Counted from the stretch's first letter, positions 11,071-22,261 are shown. The stretch is DNA of 64,000 bases from Micrasema longulum (GCA_022494885.1 JAGVSM010001345.1:62001-126000); one strand, 5' to 3'. Numbers and translations: made by a program. The notes: generated from the letters alone by a model not told the origin.

Positions 11071-11464
11071 AAACCGCGTTTCAAGGTCTTTTTTTTTCTT
11101 GTCCTGAACGCCTTGATAGACGCAACAGACGTAGCATTTTCAGGTTTCACAATAAATCGATAGCAATTATTTGGTTTCAAAAGATATTGATGGGAATATT
11201 AAAAATTGTTCTAAGAGTAAGCTCATCTGTACTAATATTATTAGAACTCCATTAATCAGAACTCCAGTCATCCGGATTGCCTTATATTCAGATCGTTGTC
11301 AGGAAATAACAAATAAAGGAGAGGTTTTTAATTTTAATTTAAAGCGGAAATTAAGTGTTTTTTTGTATTTTTTTTTTAAATAAAATATTAAACTAATCAT
11401 AAAATTTTAATTTATTATATGTGTGCTCTAGACCTAAACAAATTAATAAAATCTAAATTTGTTG

Positions 11465-11720
11465 CGACAGAGAGGAAAATCATTTTTGAGAAGGGAAAAA
11501 GAAAGTCTAGGCATTTACAGGGCTTATGACCTGTCATTGGCTGGTTTAAGTAGCCACTATACACGTTGTGTAACATTTCTCATTTTGTCTATGCTTCAAC
11601 TTCTACATCTCCTCAACTCTTCCATCTGTTGACTTTTGTAAAGTAAAGAAGAAAAAACCTTTATTGATGTGGGTGAGATTCTTTTGAATAAATTATTTCA
11701 CCTACTGGGCAACGTCTTAA
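11465..11720 (+). repeat. Family A repeat copy
   Basis: Forward order: AGAGAGGAAAATCATTTTTG, CTAGGCATTTACAGGGCTTA, GACCTGTCATTGGCTGGTTT, a degenerate GTGTAACATT, then CTTCTACATC, GTTGACTTTTGTAAAG, ACCTTTATTGATGTGGGTGA and ACTGGGCAACG. A further end piece is at 12055-12130. Confidence 0.8.
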
Positions 11721-11939
11721 AACCCATGTTTATTTTTTTGACTTCTTGCACCAGTTTGTTTAATCAACAATCTTTTGAGTATGTCCAAATGTTTTCAGAC
11801 ACGCTGAATTTCCTGCCTAAGGAGTTATTTAGATCTAAATTAGTTGCATAAGAAAGCAAAAACATTTTCGTGATTGGCTGATTTAATGCGAAGCATTCAC
11901 TATTTTGCCTATGTTAAAACATCTTCATTTTTTTTTGCT

Positions 11940-12050
11940 CCACACAGGCCAGGAGGCTCATATAATTACTCTAGTGAACTACATTGCAGAACACCTAGGC
12001 TTGAGAAAATACATTTAATTTTTGCGTTCTTACCGGGAATCAAAGCCGAA
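11940..12050 (-). mobile_element. SINE family 1 fragment
   Basis: The minus strand carries TTCCCGGTAAGAACGCAAAA and the body CAAGCCTAGGTGTTCTGCAA and CAGGCCAGGAGGC complement, as at 9435-9635. Box A is lost. It sits inside the Family A copy. Confidence 0.65.
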
Positions 12051-12054
12051 ACCT

Positions 12055-12665
12055 TTATTGTTGTAAAGAGATTCATCTGACTGAATTATTTTACATACTA
12101 GGCAACGCCTGAAAACAATTTTTCAATTTTTAAACTTCTTCTTGGTCATAAGCCCTGTAAATGCCTAGACTTCCATATTCCCATATGTAAGGTATTCTTC
12201 ATCCCTGTTGTAATTTGTTAATCTTAATGAATCCCGAGGGGGTGAAATACAGTCTTTTGTCTACGAACATTTGGACAAACCCAAATATTGTAATGAAACC
12301 ATGAAGTTCGAAAATCTAAAAATTGTTTTCAGGCGTTGCCTAGTATGTGAAATAATTCAGTAAGATGAATCTCTTCACAACAATAAAGGTTTCGGCTCTT
12401 TAACTTCACTATAATCAACAAAAGGAAGAATTGAAGAAATATGGATGTTTAAACATAGGCAAAATGGTGAATGTTACACGGTGTGTAAAGTGGCCACTTA
12501 AACCAGCCAATGACAGGTCATAAGCCTTGTAAATGCCTAGATTTCCATATTCCCTTATTTAAGGTATTCTCCATCCCTGTTGTAATTTGTTAATCTTAAT
12601 GACCCCCGAGGGGGTGAAATCCAGTCTTTTGTATACGAAAATTTGGACAAACTCAAATATTGTAA
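12055..12665 (-). repeat. Family A repeats, inverted piece plus two tandem copies
   Basis: 12055-12120 holds an arm ending in AGGCAACGCCTGAAAACAA. Then come two minus-orientation copies, one partial (12145-12300) and one fuller (12310-12665). Both end in CCCGAGGGGGTGAAAT.CAGT and ATTTGGACAAAC.CAAATATT, which defines one subfamily. Confidence 0.8.
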
Positions 12666-13250
12666 GAAAAAGAATATATATAAAAACATAATTGATATGA
12701 TAATTAAGATATGTTTTCTAGAAACTTACTCAATACTATAGTAATAAATATGAGAAATAGGAGCAATAAATGATATGCCAAATAATAGTACGTACTAAAT
12801 TAAATTATACAAAAATACATAATGAAATAGGTTATAATAAAGCTACGTTTATCGCTAAGTCAATGATAATTGTTGTATGAGTTGATTTCCACAGAACCAC
12901 ATATAAAAAGCATATTACTTATATATTATTGCGTAGGTACTTATATGTAGGTACAAATGAATGAACATTTTTTGTAGATTACCTATAAAATAAATCACTG
13001 CTCGCCGCTGCACCAGAGGATACTCTATTTTAATTTTTAAGTGCTCTAATGTTATGTAGATACCTTCGTAATATGAGTTTATTCATGATGATTATAAAAT
13101 TACGAGCTACGTCAAAAACGTAGTATTTATGAAAATATTACATTTTTTTTATTTTGTTTATATCAAATTTGTTAAGGAAAATATTAAATTTCAATGATTT
13201 TTTTTGAGGAAAGCGTAGAGTATCTACCCGAAGGCTTTAACAAAGGACAC
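12666..13250. other. AT-rich non-coding DNA
   Basis: No ORF or recognised repeat. Confidence 0.45.
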
Positions 13251-13254
13251 ATGA

Positions 13255-13535
13255 ACCTCCACGCTGCATTTCGCTCGCTGGCAACACGGCCCGTTCGGGG
13301 GAGGGCGCCAGTGGCGCGCGCGCCTCCGTAGCGGCAGCACGCTAGACCCGCACTTCGCTCCGCGACATGACCGCTGCACCCGGCGGCCGCCCGGCCGTCT
13401 GAAGCCATGTCCGCCAGCGCCATCGCTCGACCCCACATAACGGTAACTGAGACATATCTAGCGCCCGTTTACCTCCTCGCCAGATCTGTCCTCCTGGTGC
13501 GCGCTCCGCGCAAAACTCGCGAACCGAACGCCCGA
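13255..13535. promoter_or_regulatory. CpG-rich block, possible promoter or first exon
   Basis: About 280 bp with dense CpG (GGGCGCCAGTGGCGCGCGCG, CCCGGCGGCCGCCCGGCCG), followed by moderately unique sequence to about 14000. On the plus strand, GAAGCCATGTCCGCCAGC gives a Kozak-like ATG at 13407, with 12 codons to a GTAACT donor at 13443 (phase 0). The only host exon in the window needs phase 2, so the two cannot be joined directly. Minus-strand frames (up to 84 codons) have compositional bias but no recognisable domain. The promoter reading is inference. Confidence 0.35.
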
Positions 13536-13639
13536 AAAACCAAAATAAAATTAAGTTCATTTAATTTAATAACATCCTTTTACACCACATTACTTACAGC
13601 GATTAAATCATTCATTAATAAATCATATATTTTTTGTGA

Positions 13640-14100
13640 TTTTTAAGCGTTTGTGTGAATACTAAAATAATATTTAATACATCGTGTGAGTTTCGAGTTG
13701 TTTTTAACGATTCTCCCGTGATTTTTCTTCCAACGGTCGCCCGTTTTTCAAAGAAATATATTGTTTTAATTGCCGTGATGTTTTTATGTGTTTGTGACAA
13801 AGTGCAGATTTGGGATACAATCGTATTTCAGTGATCCGCATTGCCCTTCTCCCCTCTCCGTACCCCGCCCGCAGTTTCTGAATCTCTCCCCCTGGAGCCC
13901 GTGGAAGCCAGGAATCGAAGATATTCATTGGATTGATCATCCAAATGCGCCCTGACACGCTTTTCTGGTGCACACACCCAGCAAACGAACAGAGATAGCC
14001 CGAGGACCTGATAAAGATATTCGGATCAGTGGCCGACAGTTTCCGAATTTCCCCAACAGATGTCAGCTGGCGGCGTGTTTTCCCAGTTTATTTACACCAC
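13640..14100. other. apparently non-repetitive flank of the CpG block
   Basis: Mixed-composition sequence with pyrimidine tracts (CCTTCTCCCCTCTCCGTACC) and no similarity to the dispersed families seen elsewhere in the window. It could be 5' UTR or regulatory DNA. Confidence 0.3.
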
Positions 14101-15190
14101 CTAGGAAAAATGGATTTTTTGCTTTTTTGAAACATTTAAATTGCATTTTTAAAGTTTTGACAACATGTAACGCCTTTAATACATGTTTTATTCGCTAATT
14201 GCTTACCGCATAGTGTTTATAAGTTATAATAAAAGACGATATTGTGTCTTTCATTGTGTATGCATTGGAAATTTTTGCGTTCGATGCTCGGAGAGAAAAT
14301 GGTATGTACCCTTCTGGGAATTTGACTATATTATTCGCTAGTAATCCATAAAACTTTGAAATATAACATTTCGTTATCTCATAAAGGGGACATCAGTGCA
14401 ATATTTGTATCAAAACATGCATTCCTGTAATATGTATGTCGTCCCTAATAAATTAACGTGTCTCAATTTGTGAGGTGTGTGTCGTCCATTTTTCTGAGAC
14501 GGTCCACAAATTGTTATGTTTCTGTCTGCTGATTCTATTCTACATAAATGAGGCTCAAGAAAGACATATTGTGACGTAAGTTTAAAAAAAGTCAAAATGA
14601 CAATTGACTATCTGTACATCGTATATGTTAGAACGAACGGAATAAAATATTTGATATAAATATAGGCCATCGAATTGAGTTCTTTGTTAACCTGCGTCTA
14701 TCCAACATAAAACATTTACAATTTCTAAATTAAATATTACTGGATATTACATATAAAAAAAAGGATTTATTTCATATAAATTCATTAATAAACATAAAAA
14801 AATCTCATAAGAGATTTTAATGTTGTTTTGCCAATATTAATAATGGATACAACAAATCTTTGATCAAATTTAATATTAAATCTTTACAAAATAATAATTT
14901 ACATGTAATAGAATTTTTCCTTTTAAAATTCTAAATAATACGGTTGGATTTGTCATTCCTTTCAAAAAAATGTTGGTGTTGTGCTTAATTAAATTCCTAT
15001 TTTTATGTGCCATGTTTGCAGAAACAATAATTATATCTTAAAATCAATTTAAGATGTATTTGTTAAAACTCTTTTGATCTCACTATGGATGTAGACATTT
15101 TAACTGCACATTGAATTTATACAGAAAATGTCTTAATTAAGTTGATTATTTGGGATAGTTGTGTGGTTAATTTATTTAGTTTATTTTAAC
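14100..15190. other. AT-rich non-coding DNA
   Basis: No ORF above background, no tRNA-like motif and no family match. Confidence 0.45.
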
Positions 15191-16452
15191 ACTTTGAGTA
15201 CAGTTTAAATAAAAATGCATAAAGGCTGGCGGCATATGGCCTTAACAAAATTTATTCCTACCTACCCAAACCGTTCAATTTGAGAAAATCAGTGGTATTT
15301 GAACGTATTGTACGCATGTGATAATATTTCCATTATGAAACAAAACATGGTTATACGTATTTATATTTTTATTAATTAAAAATTTACTAAATATCTACAC
15401 AATACTTTGATGAAGAGGGAAGGGAGTAAAGGGGAAAGGAAAGGGGGAGGAGAAAGTAAAAACGAAAATATTTAGGAAGTGACATTTCATACGTGATTCG
15501 AATGTAAATAAAGAAGGGGTCTCTGATATTAGTAGGTAGATTATTCCACTGTCGAGCAGCTACTACTGTGAAAGAAGAGGCAAAAAAATAGAGCGGTGAA
15601 TGCGTATTGAAAGGTTTCTCTCGTAATTAGAACGAAAAGATAGCCCTATGCTGTGATAGAGGTTGGAAGAGCTATTTCAGACGAACTGGTGAAATGGAAT
15701 TATTGTGAAGAAGTAATGGAACTTAAATGTTGTTTCTTTGCCTGATACTGAGCCAGTGTAGTTGCGTGCGGTATTTGGATAACCGACCACATAAGTGGTC
15801 GAATTTGTGACGAATAAAAGCATTCGTCTACAAACATTTTGCAATGCTGCTGACGAGTTGTATGTATGCAACTCAGCAGGACTTTAATTTAAGACAATTT
15901 TGTAAATATTTTTGAAAAATAAATATAAAAAATAAAAAAAACACCATTCTGCCTATGTTTCGTCAAAATAGTCTGTGAACACATACTCAAAATATTATAA
16001 TATAACATGTTCAATAAATAATGACGCAACGTAAAAATTTATTTTTTTTAAATCATTCCAAATTATCAATTAGTTCAGAATTAGCATCTGGGTAACAGAC
16101 GTGTACGTAATCCAGAAGTGGAAGAAGCTCTGGACTAATGTTTGCTTAACATCAATTGACGAGCAATTCTGCAATTTTTTAAGTGAGTGCAAATTGCTAT
16201 AAAATTTACGACTAACTTCGTTAACTTGATCGTGCCACCCTAAATTATCATGTATGATAAATGCCTAAGTTTTTGACTGGTCGTGAATGAAATTTCTGTG
16301 CCATTTATTTTGAAAAGTGTGGGAAAATCCACTTTTGAATAAAAAAAATTCCTACCAACAAGTACAATTTCGGTTTTTGTTGGATTTGTGAGAAGTCCGT
16401 TGTTTTTATGTGATGTATAAATATAATAAATGGATTTGTAAGTGTTAAGATA

Positions 16453-16493
<41 letters not shown>

Positions 16494-16540
16494 TATGTCG
16501 TGTGAAGATAACATGGTGGATGCATTCAGCATTTTTGTTT
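15190..16540 (-). mobile_element. Jockey-like LINE (same family as 54290-55085), with a small insertion
   Basis: Reading the minus strand from 16530: KNLGI, WHDQVNEVSRKFYSNLHSL (frameshifted), SSIDVKQTLVQSF, an insertion of about 165 bp (15905-16070), then LQNVCRR, YPNTARNYTGSVSG, a stop, PSLFTFESRMKCHFLNIF, and a 3' UTR to about 15200. The homologous 54.3-kb copy reads HLEWHDQVYEVSRKLYSSLH and DVKQTLVQSFLLPLLDYAG. Several frameshifts and stops show it is dead. A (TA)n run at 16459-16490 lies at its 5' side. Confidence 0.75.
16456..16492. repeat. (TA)n microsatellite
   Basis: About 17 uninterrupted TA units. It produces an artefactual IYIYIY stretch in a minus-strand frame. Confidence 0.9.
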
Positions 16541-16799
16541 ATTCAATCTTGACTGAACGAAAATTTTTTTTACACATTTGATGGTTAAAAACTTTGGCTT
16601 CAGAATCTCAGGCAATTTACTTTTTTTGTTTTAATCTTTTAATCAATCATCTTGTCGGCCTCATGGTCAGCGCGTTTGTCTACCATTTAAAAGGTCTCTT
16701 ATAATGATGGTTCTAATCAAAGTTTTTTCATGAATTGTGGTAAAGCAGTTAAAAATAAAAAATATGGTAAAGCAGAGTTAACTTAATGCATCATGGTCA

Positions 16800-17046
16800 T
16801 GATCATCATTCCCTTTCCGCACCTTATAGTACATAAGGCACTGCATAAGCACACTAATTGTAGCGCAAAAAAATGCACCAAGGTAAGATGATCAGTCTTA
16901 CGCATCAGGTAGCAGTCCAGAGACTATAAAAGATTCTAGTGTAAAAACATCCTTTTAAATAAATATTTCATATCAACCATGTCGGGAATCGTACCAGAGA
17001 CCTTTAGCATGGTAGGCAAACGCCCTGACCATTACACGACGAGGCC
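16800..17046 (-). mobile_element. SINE family 2 copy
   Basis: Same layout as 8522-8770: minus-strand head with CGTCGTGTAATGGTCAGGGC and GATTCCCGACATGG, body with ACACTAGAATCTTTTATAGT, and end GGAAAGGGAATGATGATCAT. Confidence 0.75.
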
Positions 17047-17181
17047 GACGTTATAGTTCACGATAAAAAATAATCATATGTATCCCATTAGAAATTCATA
17101 TTTAAATATTATCGAAAACATTTAAGTTTGTAAGTGAAAATTCTTGATGAAAGTTCATTGTAATTTATTATATATCCAGAC

Positions 17182-17222
17182 CAGTCTCGAAGATGTCGCG
17201 AAAGCGATGAAACCGGTCACTG
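17182..17222 (+). ncRNA. hammerhead-ribozyme-like motif
   Basis: Layout: CAGU (stem I), CUCGAAGA (CUGANGA-like with one extra C), U, stem II GUCGC/GCGAU closed by a GAAA loop, GAAA box, minimal stem III AC-CG-GU, GUC triplet, then ACUG closing stem I. The order and spacing match 41659-41696 and 44546-44590, while the stem sequences differ. The extra C and the single U before stem II depart from the canonical core. Confidence 0.45.
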
Positions 17223-17519
17223 AATATTCCAAATTTGTGGATTAAAGTATCACTTGTCTTTTATTTATGTAATAAATATTATCGATAAATTATTTTATTT
17301 TTAAATAAAAATGAAAAAAAAATAAAAAAAAATTAAGTGCAGTTTTTAAAGAATACATATTTTGCAATAAAAACATTTTAACTTATGATGTTTTTATTGT
17401 ACGTGTAAGTTGTTAGTTATTATATCGTAAAAAATCATAAAAAAACTTTACTTATGCAGTTAGCTCAAATTATTATAAGTATGGTAAAAAAGAAATGTAG
17501 AAATTAAAGAAATTTTATC

Positions 17520-17690
17520 ACGTTCCCAGGCATTTCAAAGGACTGTTTTTAGCTGTTTAAGTGGCCATTTTACACAATGCGTAACATTCACCATTCTGCC
17601 TATATTTAATTATCCACATTGACTTAAAAAGCTTGACGATTGATGTGGGTGAGATTTATCTGGCTTAATAATAAATTTGCTTAACTTAGA
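17520..17690 (+). repeat. Family A repeat fragment
   Basis: Degenerate forward copy: CAGGCATTTCAAAGGACTG, TTTAAGTGGCCATTTTACAC, GTAACATTCACCATTCTGCC and GATGTGGGTGAGATTTATCT. Confidence 0.7.
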
Positions 17691-17699
17691 CGTTTGAGC

Positions 17700-18025
17700 A
17701 CGGCTGGATATGATTTATGATAGATGACAGAAGACATAACCATAGACAAACATTACCGTTAACTTTTACTAGGTTCTCACTTTTATATATGTACTTTTTA
17801 CTGGTTTTTCAATGTTTTATGCCATGTTTTTTCTTTGTTTCTTTTTAAAATGTTTTTTGCTTTGTTTTCAAATATGTTTTTTTTACTATGTTTACCTCTC
17901 TTTATTTTTTCTTTGAATTGATTTTTTGTTTAAATATTTTACCTGTTTTAGAACAGGGTAAATAACCCTCGTTAGACAGTCAAAGCAGTTTTGTAAAAAT
18001 GTGTATTTTTTATTTAAGTCTACCT
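17700..18025 (+). mobile_element. LINE 3' UTR fragment
   Basis: T-rich stretch ending CCTGTTTTAGAACAGGGTAA, ATAACCCTCG and CAGTCAAAGCAG. It matches, in the opposite orientation, the insert at 62747-62985. No coding part. Confidence 0.55.
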
Positions 18026-18172
18026 TCAACAATATTTTGAGTTTGTCCAAAGTTTTGAAGACAAGGACTGGATTCAACTCCCTGGAGAGCTGTTTATATT
18101 AACATATTACAACAGAGATGAATCCAGTCCTTGCCTGCAAAAATTTGGACAAACTCAAATTTTATATGAAAA
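18025..18172. repeat. Family A foldback (two ends, no interior)
   Basis: TTTGAGTTTGTCCAAAG..GACAAGGACTGGATTCA at 18035-18075 is inverted at 18118-18168 (TGAATCCAGTCCTTG, AAATTTGGACAAACTCAAA). The arms of about 40 bp surround only ~45 bp. It shows that Family A ends can occur as a short hairpin. Confidence 0.75.
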
Positions 18173-18212
18173 CAAAAATGACATTAAAACCACTAAAACC
18201 ATCAACAATGAC

Positions 18213-18974
18213 GTGCAAAAACTATTAGAATGGACAAACAAAAACTTCTTAACACTAAATGCCAAGAAATGCAATATAATACATTTCGAAACACAAAAGA
18301 AGAACCATAACATGAACATAAAAATAAACAACGAAACTCTTAAAGAACTAGAACATGTGACTTACCTAGGACTCACAATGGACAGACAATTAAAATGGAC
18401 AAAACACATAGACGGACTCACTAAAGTAATGGCATCACTACATAGCCTCTTCTACAAAATTAAAGATTTTATATCAAGAAAGGAAAAAATTATGATGTAC
18501 GAAGCCTATGTCAAAAGTAAATTGAGTTACATGATCGCCTTCTGGGGAACTGGTAACAAGACAGACATAACAAGAATACAAAGACAACAAAATAAAATTC
18601 TTAAACTAACATACAACCTACCCTACCTGACCTCTACGACTGAACTGTACAAAAAAACACACCAGTTTGACATAAACTACTTGACTAAAATTGAGACCTT
18701 AAAAATTGTGCACAAAATAACACTGGGAAACATACAAGACGACGACATAATATTAGTCAAAAATGCTGACATACACAAATATAACACCAGACAACAAAAA
18801 CACTATCATATTGAAAAAGCAAAGACAAACACAGGACAGTCAAAAATACTACATAATGGACTTAAACACTACAACGACCTACCTTACTACTTGAAAACTT
18901 TTACTGGAGACAAATTTAAAATCAATCTGAAAAAGCACATGATGACTGAACTAACTAGACTAGACGAGACATAA
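18213..18974 (+). pseudogene. C-terminal half of a LINE reverse transcriptase, open for 253 codons
   Basis: The frame reads LLEWTNKNFLTLNAKKCNII, then HVTYLGLTMDRQLKWTKHID (the typical YLGxxxDxxLxW post-palm motif), SKLSYMIAFWGTGNKTDITR, IQRQQNKILKLTYNLP and a Lys/Asn-rich C-terminus ending KKHMMTELTRLDET. It resembles the thumb/connection region of Jockey/CR1-type ORF2. The YADD catalytic box would lie upstream and is absent, so the protein cannot be an active RT. The frame is notably intact for a fossil. It sits between Family A foldback (18025-18172) and tandem (19045-19780) copies. The 3' UTR ends near 19040. Confidence 0.8.
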
Positions 18975-19044
18975 AATGACTAGACAATATTAAATTTCTA
19001 ATGTAACCCTAACGGGTTTTTTAAAATTGTAAATAAATTAAAAA

Positions 19045-19780
19045 ATTGTTGATAAATCCACCTAAGGTGGGTACACGAAGAAATATAGAAATTGAAAAAA
19101 TAACATTTTCAAGCGTTGCCTAGTATGTAACTTAAATAATTCAATCAGACGAATCTCACCCGCATAAATAAAGGTTCCAGCTCTTTAACTTCAGAAAAAT
19201 CAACAGATGAAAGAATTGAAGGAATTTAGATGTTCAAATATGGGCAGAATGGTGAATGTTACACAGTGTGTAAAGTGGCTACTTAAACCAGTCATTGACA
19301 GGTCATAAGCCCTGTAGATGCCTGGATTTCAATATTACCTTCTCTTAAATGTTCTTCATCTCTTTTGTAATATGTTAATATAAACAGCTCCCTGCGGAGT
19401 TGAATCCAGTCCTTGTCTACAAAAATTTGGACAAACTCAAAACATTGTTGATAAATCCACCTAGTCTATGAAAAAGTTTAGAAATTGAAGAAAAAAAAAA
19501 CTTTTCAGGCGTTGTCTAGTATGTAGGTGAAATAATTCAATTTGATAAATCTCTCCCGCATAAATAAAGGTTTCAGCTCTGTAACTTCACAAACATCAAC
19601 AGATGAAAGAATTGAAGGAATATAGATGTTCAAATATGGGCTGAATGGTGAATGTTACACAGTGTGTAAAGTGGCCCCTAAATTAGCCATTGACAGGTCA
19701 TACGCCTTGTCTTCAATATTACCTTCTCTTAAATTTTCTTCATCTCTGTTGTAATATGTTAATAAGTATACCTTGAAAAG
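19045..19780 (-). repeat. Family A repeats, head-to-tail tandem
   Basis: ATTGTTGATAAATCCACC recurs at 19045 and 19444, giving a ~399-bp unit. Each unit runs from the GATAAATCCACCT end through AGGCGTTG.CTAGTATGTA, TTCAGCTCT.TAACTTCA, AAAGTGG.., GACAGGTCATA.GCC and AACAGCTCCCTG.GGAGTTG to GGACAAACTCAAAA. The second unit is cut at 19781 by a SINE. Confidence 0.85.
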
Positions 19781-19781
19781 T

Positions 19782-20034
19782 GTAGGCCTCGTGGCGTAAT
19801 GGTTAACGTGTGACAAAGAGATCTCGGGTTCAATTCTCGATATGGTTGATATAAAATATTTATTTAAAATGGCGTTTACACTCCAGAGTATTTTATAGTC
19901 CCCGGACTGGTACCTGAAGTGTAAGACTGATTATTTTACCTTCATGTAACAAAAATGATCAAGATACGCTGCAATTGGTGTACTAATGCAAGTGATCTAA
20001 GCACCATTAGATGCGGAAATTGAATGATGACGAT
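19782..20034 (+). mobile_element. SINE family 2 copy
   Basis: Plus-strand head GGCCTCGTGGCGTAATGG, box B GGGTTCAATTCTC, body CCCCGGACTGGTACCTGAAG and CTTCATGTAACAAAAATGAT, and tail GGAAATTGAATGATGACGAT. It interrupts Family A sequence. Confidence 0.75.
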
Positions 20035-20035
20035 G

Positions 20036-20365
20036 CTATGTTTAAACATCCACATTTCCTAAACTCTTCCGACTGCTGAATTTTTTTGAGTAAAAAAGCT
20101 GAAACTTTTATCACGCGGGAGAGATTCATCCGGCTGAAACAATTTCTCCTACTAGGCAACGCCTGAAAACAATTTTCCATTTTTTATATTTCTCTTTCTA
20201 CCAGTTAGTTAATTTAAGAATGTTTTAAGCATGTCCAAATGTTTGCAGACAGGCTGGATAGCCTATGTTCCCTTTTCAAAAATGTTTTCTTTTTCTGTTG
20301 CAAAAAAGTTAGATCTGAATATCTCCCAGCCTGTCTGCAAACATGCTCAAAACATTGTTAAATCA
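20036..20365 (+). repeat. Family A repeat, divergent, with foldback end
   Basis: CATCCACATTTCCTAAACTC, ACTAGGCAACGCCTGAAAAC, then two inverted ends: AAGCATGTCCAAATGTTTGC AGACAGGCTGGAT and CAGCCTGTCTGCAAACATG. This is a distinct subfamily (CAGGCTGGAT instead of AAGGACTGGATTCA). Confidence 0.75.
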
Positions 20366-20604
20366 GCGGTAGCGTTCAGCTCGTAGGAGCGCAGCTTACG
20401 ATCGCCCTAATCTTTGAATCGTTTTTCGTCATTCCTTTGAAGCTCGGCATTAGTCGTTTTAAATTCCCTATGATTTGATTTAGTCACTCTGAAGATATCC
20501 AACATTAACTCTCTATATAATTAGTGAAACTCACGGCGCAGGTATAATTAATAAGATTATAAAGGGTCATTGAGACGGTTTTGTTTCTTAAAAAAATCTT
20601 TAAA

Positions 20605-20957
20605 CAGGTCAACTACTTTCTTTATTTACATTCTAATCACGTATGAAATGTCACTTACTGAATATTTAAGTTTTTCATCTTTCCTCTCTCTTTCCTTCCC
20701 ATTTTACTACCTCATCTCTTCATCGTAAAGTGTAGATATTTAGTCAATTTTACCCCATTATAATATATATATATTCATCAATATTTTGTTCTATAATGAA
20801 AATATTAATAAACCAACAATATGGTCATATACCACTGATTTCCTAAAATTAAACGGTTTGGGTAGGTAGTAAGAAATTGCCTTAAGGCAATGTGCCCGCC
20901 CTTATGCATATGTATATAAACTGTACATGTATATAAAGTTTTAAAATAAATAAATAA
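20605..20957 (+). mobile_element. LINE 3' end (15190-16540 / 54290-55085 family)
   Basis: Matches the minus strand of 15190-15520: TACATTCTAATCACGTATGA, AATGTCACTTACTGAATATT, ACGGTTTGGGTAGGTAG and GGCAATGTGCCCGCCCTTAT. It ends in AATAAATAAATAAAC. Almost no coding sequence. Confidence 0.7.
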
Positions 20958-21239
20958 ACTACCAATTGAATATTAACTTCTCTAACTATGCTGAAAGTAT
21001 GCAGTACCATAGAAAGAACTATCTTTGAAATCGAAGAATAAGACCAATTATTTTTTTAAAAACTAAGCAATTAAATTTATTCCCCTGATCTACTTGAAAG
21101 ACCAACGAACTGATCAGCATGAAAATTGGCCCTGACACCACTCCTGCTGATTCTAATGTAAAATGATCTCCTGAATCTGAATATGACACCCGTTTTTCCT
21201 GATTTTTTTCCGGGTGAATCCCGCCCACATAATAATTAT

Positions 21240-21400
21240 TTTCATTTTTTTTTACTTCGCAAAAGATAACGGATGGAAGGGTTGAGGAAATGTGGATGTT
21301 TGAACAAAGGCAGAATGGTAAATGTAACACAGTATGTAAAGTGATAGGTAAGCCACGTAAATGCCTAGACTTCCATATTTCTTTATCTGAAATGTTTTAA
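21240..21400 (-). repeat. Family A repeat fragment
   Basis: GGATGGAAGGGTTGAGGAAA, TGTGGATGTTTGAAC..GCAGAATGGTAAATG and ACACAGTATGTAAAGTG, then GTAAATGCCTAGACTTCCAT. The middle is deleted. Confidence 0.7.
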
Positions 21401-21721
21401 TTTAAAAAATCCTTTTCTTTTTTCTGTAACGATATGGATATTTGGCAATCCGGATGACTGGAGTTCCTTATTTAAATTCAAATAATTCATCTCTGTCATA
21501 TTGTTTCCGTTAAAAAATGCATTAAACAGTTTTGCAGCTATTAAAAATCGTCGTCTTTTATTAAAAGTGGAAATGGGTATTTGTAACTGGATTATATGAG
21601 ATAGTTTAAAATTGTTTTGTGCTGTTTGCGTTATTGCAATATTGTCATATGGAAGAATGACAATACCCGACATAAGCGCTCTACTTGATTTGCCAAACTC
21701 ACAAAGAAAGGGGCAATGCAA
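21383..21721 (-). other. 112-codon open frame, unrecognised
   Basis: The minus-strand frame contains SRALMSGIVILPYDNIAITQ and ISTFNKRRRFLIAAKLFNAF. I do not recognise a family. It lies directly downstream (minus strand) of a LINE remnant, so it may be LINE-derived or from another element. No splice or promoter evidence. Confidence 0.25.
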
Positions 21722-21889
21722 GCAGTAGAGTTCAATTCAAATAAAATTCAAAAACTAAATTTTCAAAAATGTTTTCTTATTCTTATTCAACACAGAAGTC
21801 ACAAAATTTTGTACAAAAAATATCAAAATGGGGACAAAGTAAATTGAATTTTGAGTAGCTACAATAAATAAACGAGTTTTGCGCACAAT

Positions 21890-22260
21890 TTTTTTTGGGC
21901 AATGAATTATTTAAAAAAATGAACTTGTCGTGTTGACTTTACGGGACAATTGATTGAAATACGCTCTAAGAGATATGGACTATCGATAAAATTGTTTAAA
22001 ATTTTGAAGAGGAAAGACAGATCAGAAATGCTTCTACGTTTAGTAAGGGAAGTTAAACTATGAAAGGAAGAAGAGTCTTCATACGAGTCAAAATATGTAA
22101 GAGATTTACGATCCAGAAGTTTAAGGAATCTAGTCTGTATTTTATCTAGTTGTGATATATAAATTGTATATTGAGGATTCCAAACAACAGATGCAAACTC
22201 AAGATGGCTGTGAACGCATGCATCATATAAGATATGTATTATACTTTGTAAAATGCTTAT
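21890..22260 (-). mobile_element. Jockey-like LINE fragment
   Basis: The minus strand from 22250 reads HSHLEFASVVWNPQYTIYIS, LDKIQTRFLKLLDRKSLTYF and FLFKILNNFIDSPYLL, then ISINCPVKSTRQVHFFK: a post-palm to C-terminal RT segment in broken frames. Confidence 0.75.
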
Positions 22261-22261
22261 G

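Noticed and set aside
10905..11255. 116-codon frame across the 10.9-kb GC block
   Set aside because: Overlaps another frame of similar quality, with no family resemblance; the second half reads repeat-like AT-rich DNA.
13184..13646. Several overlapping frames in the CpG-rich block
   Set aside because: All frames of a GC-rich stretch stay open by composition; no domain recognised and they contradict each other.
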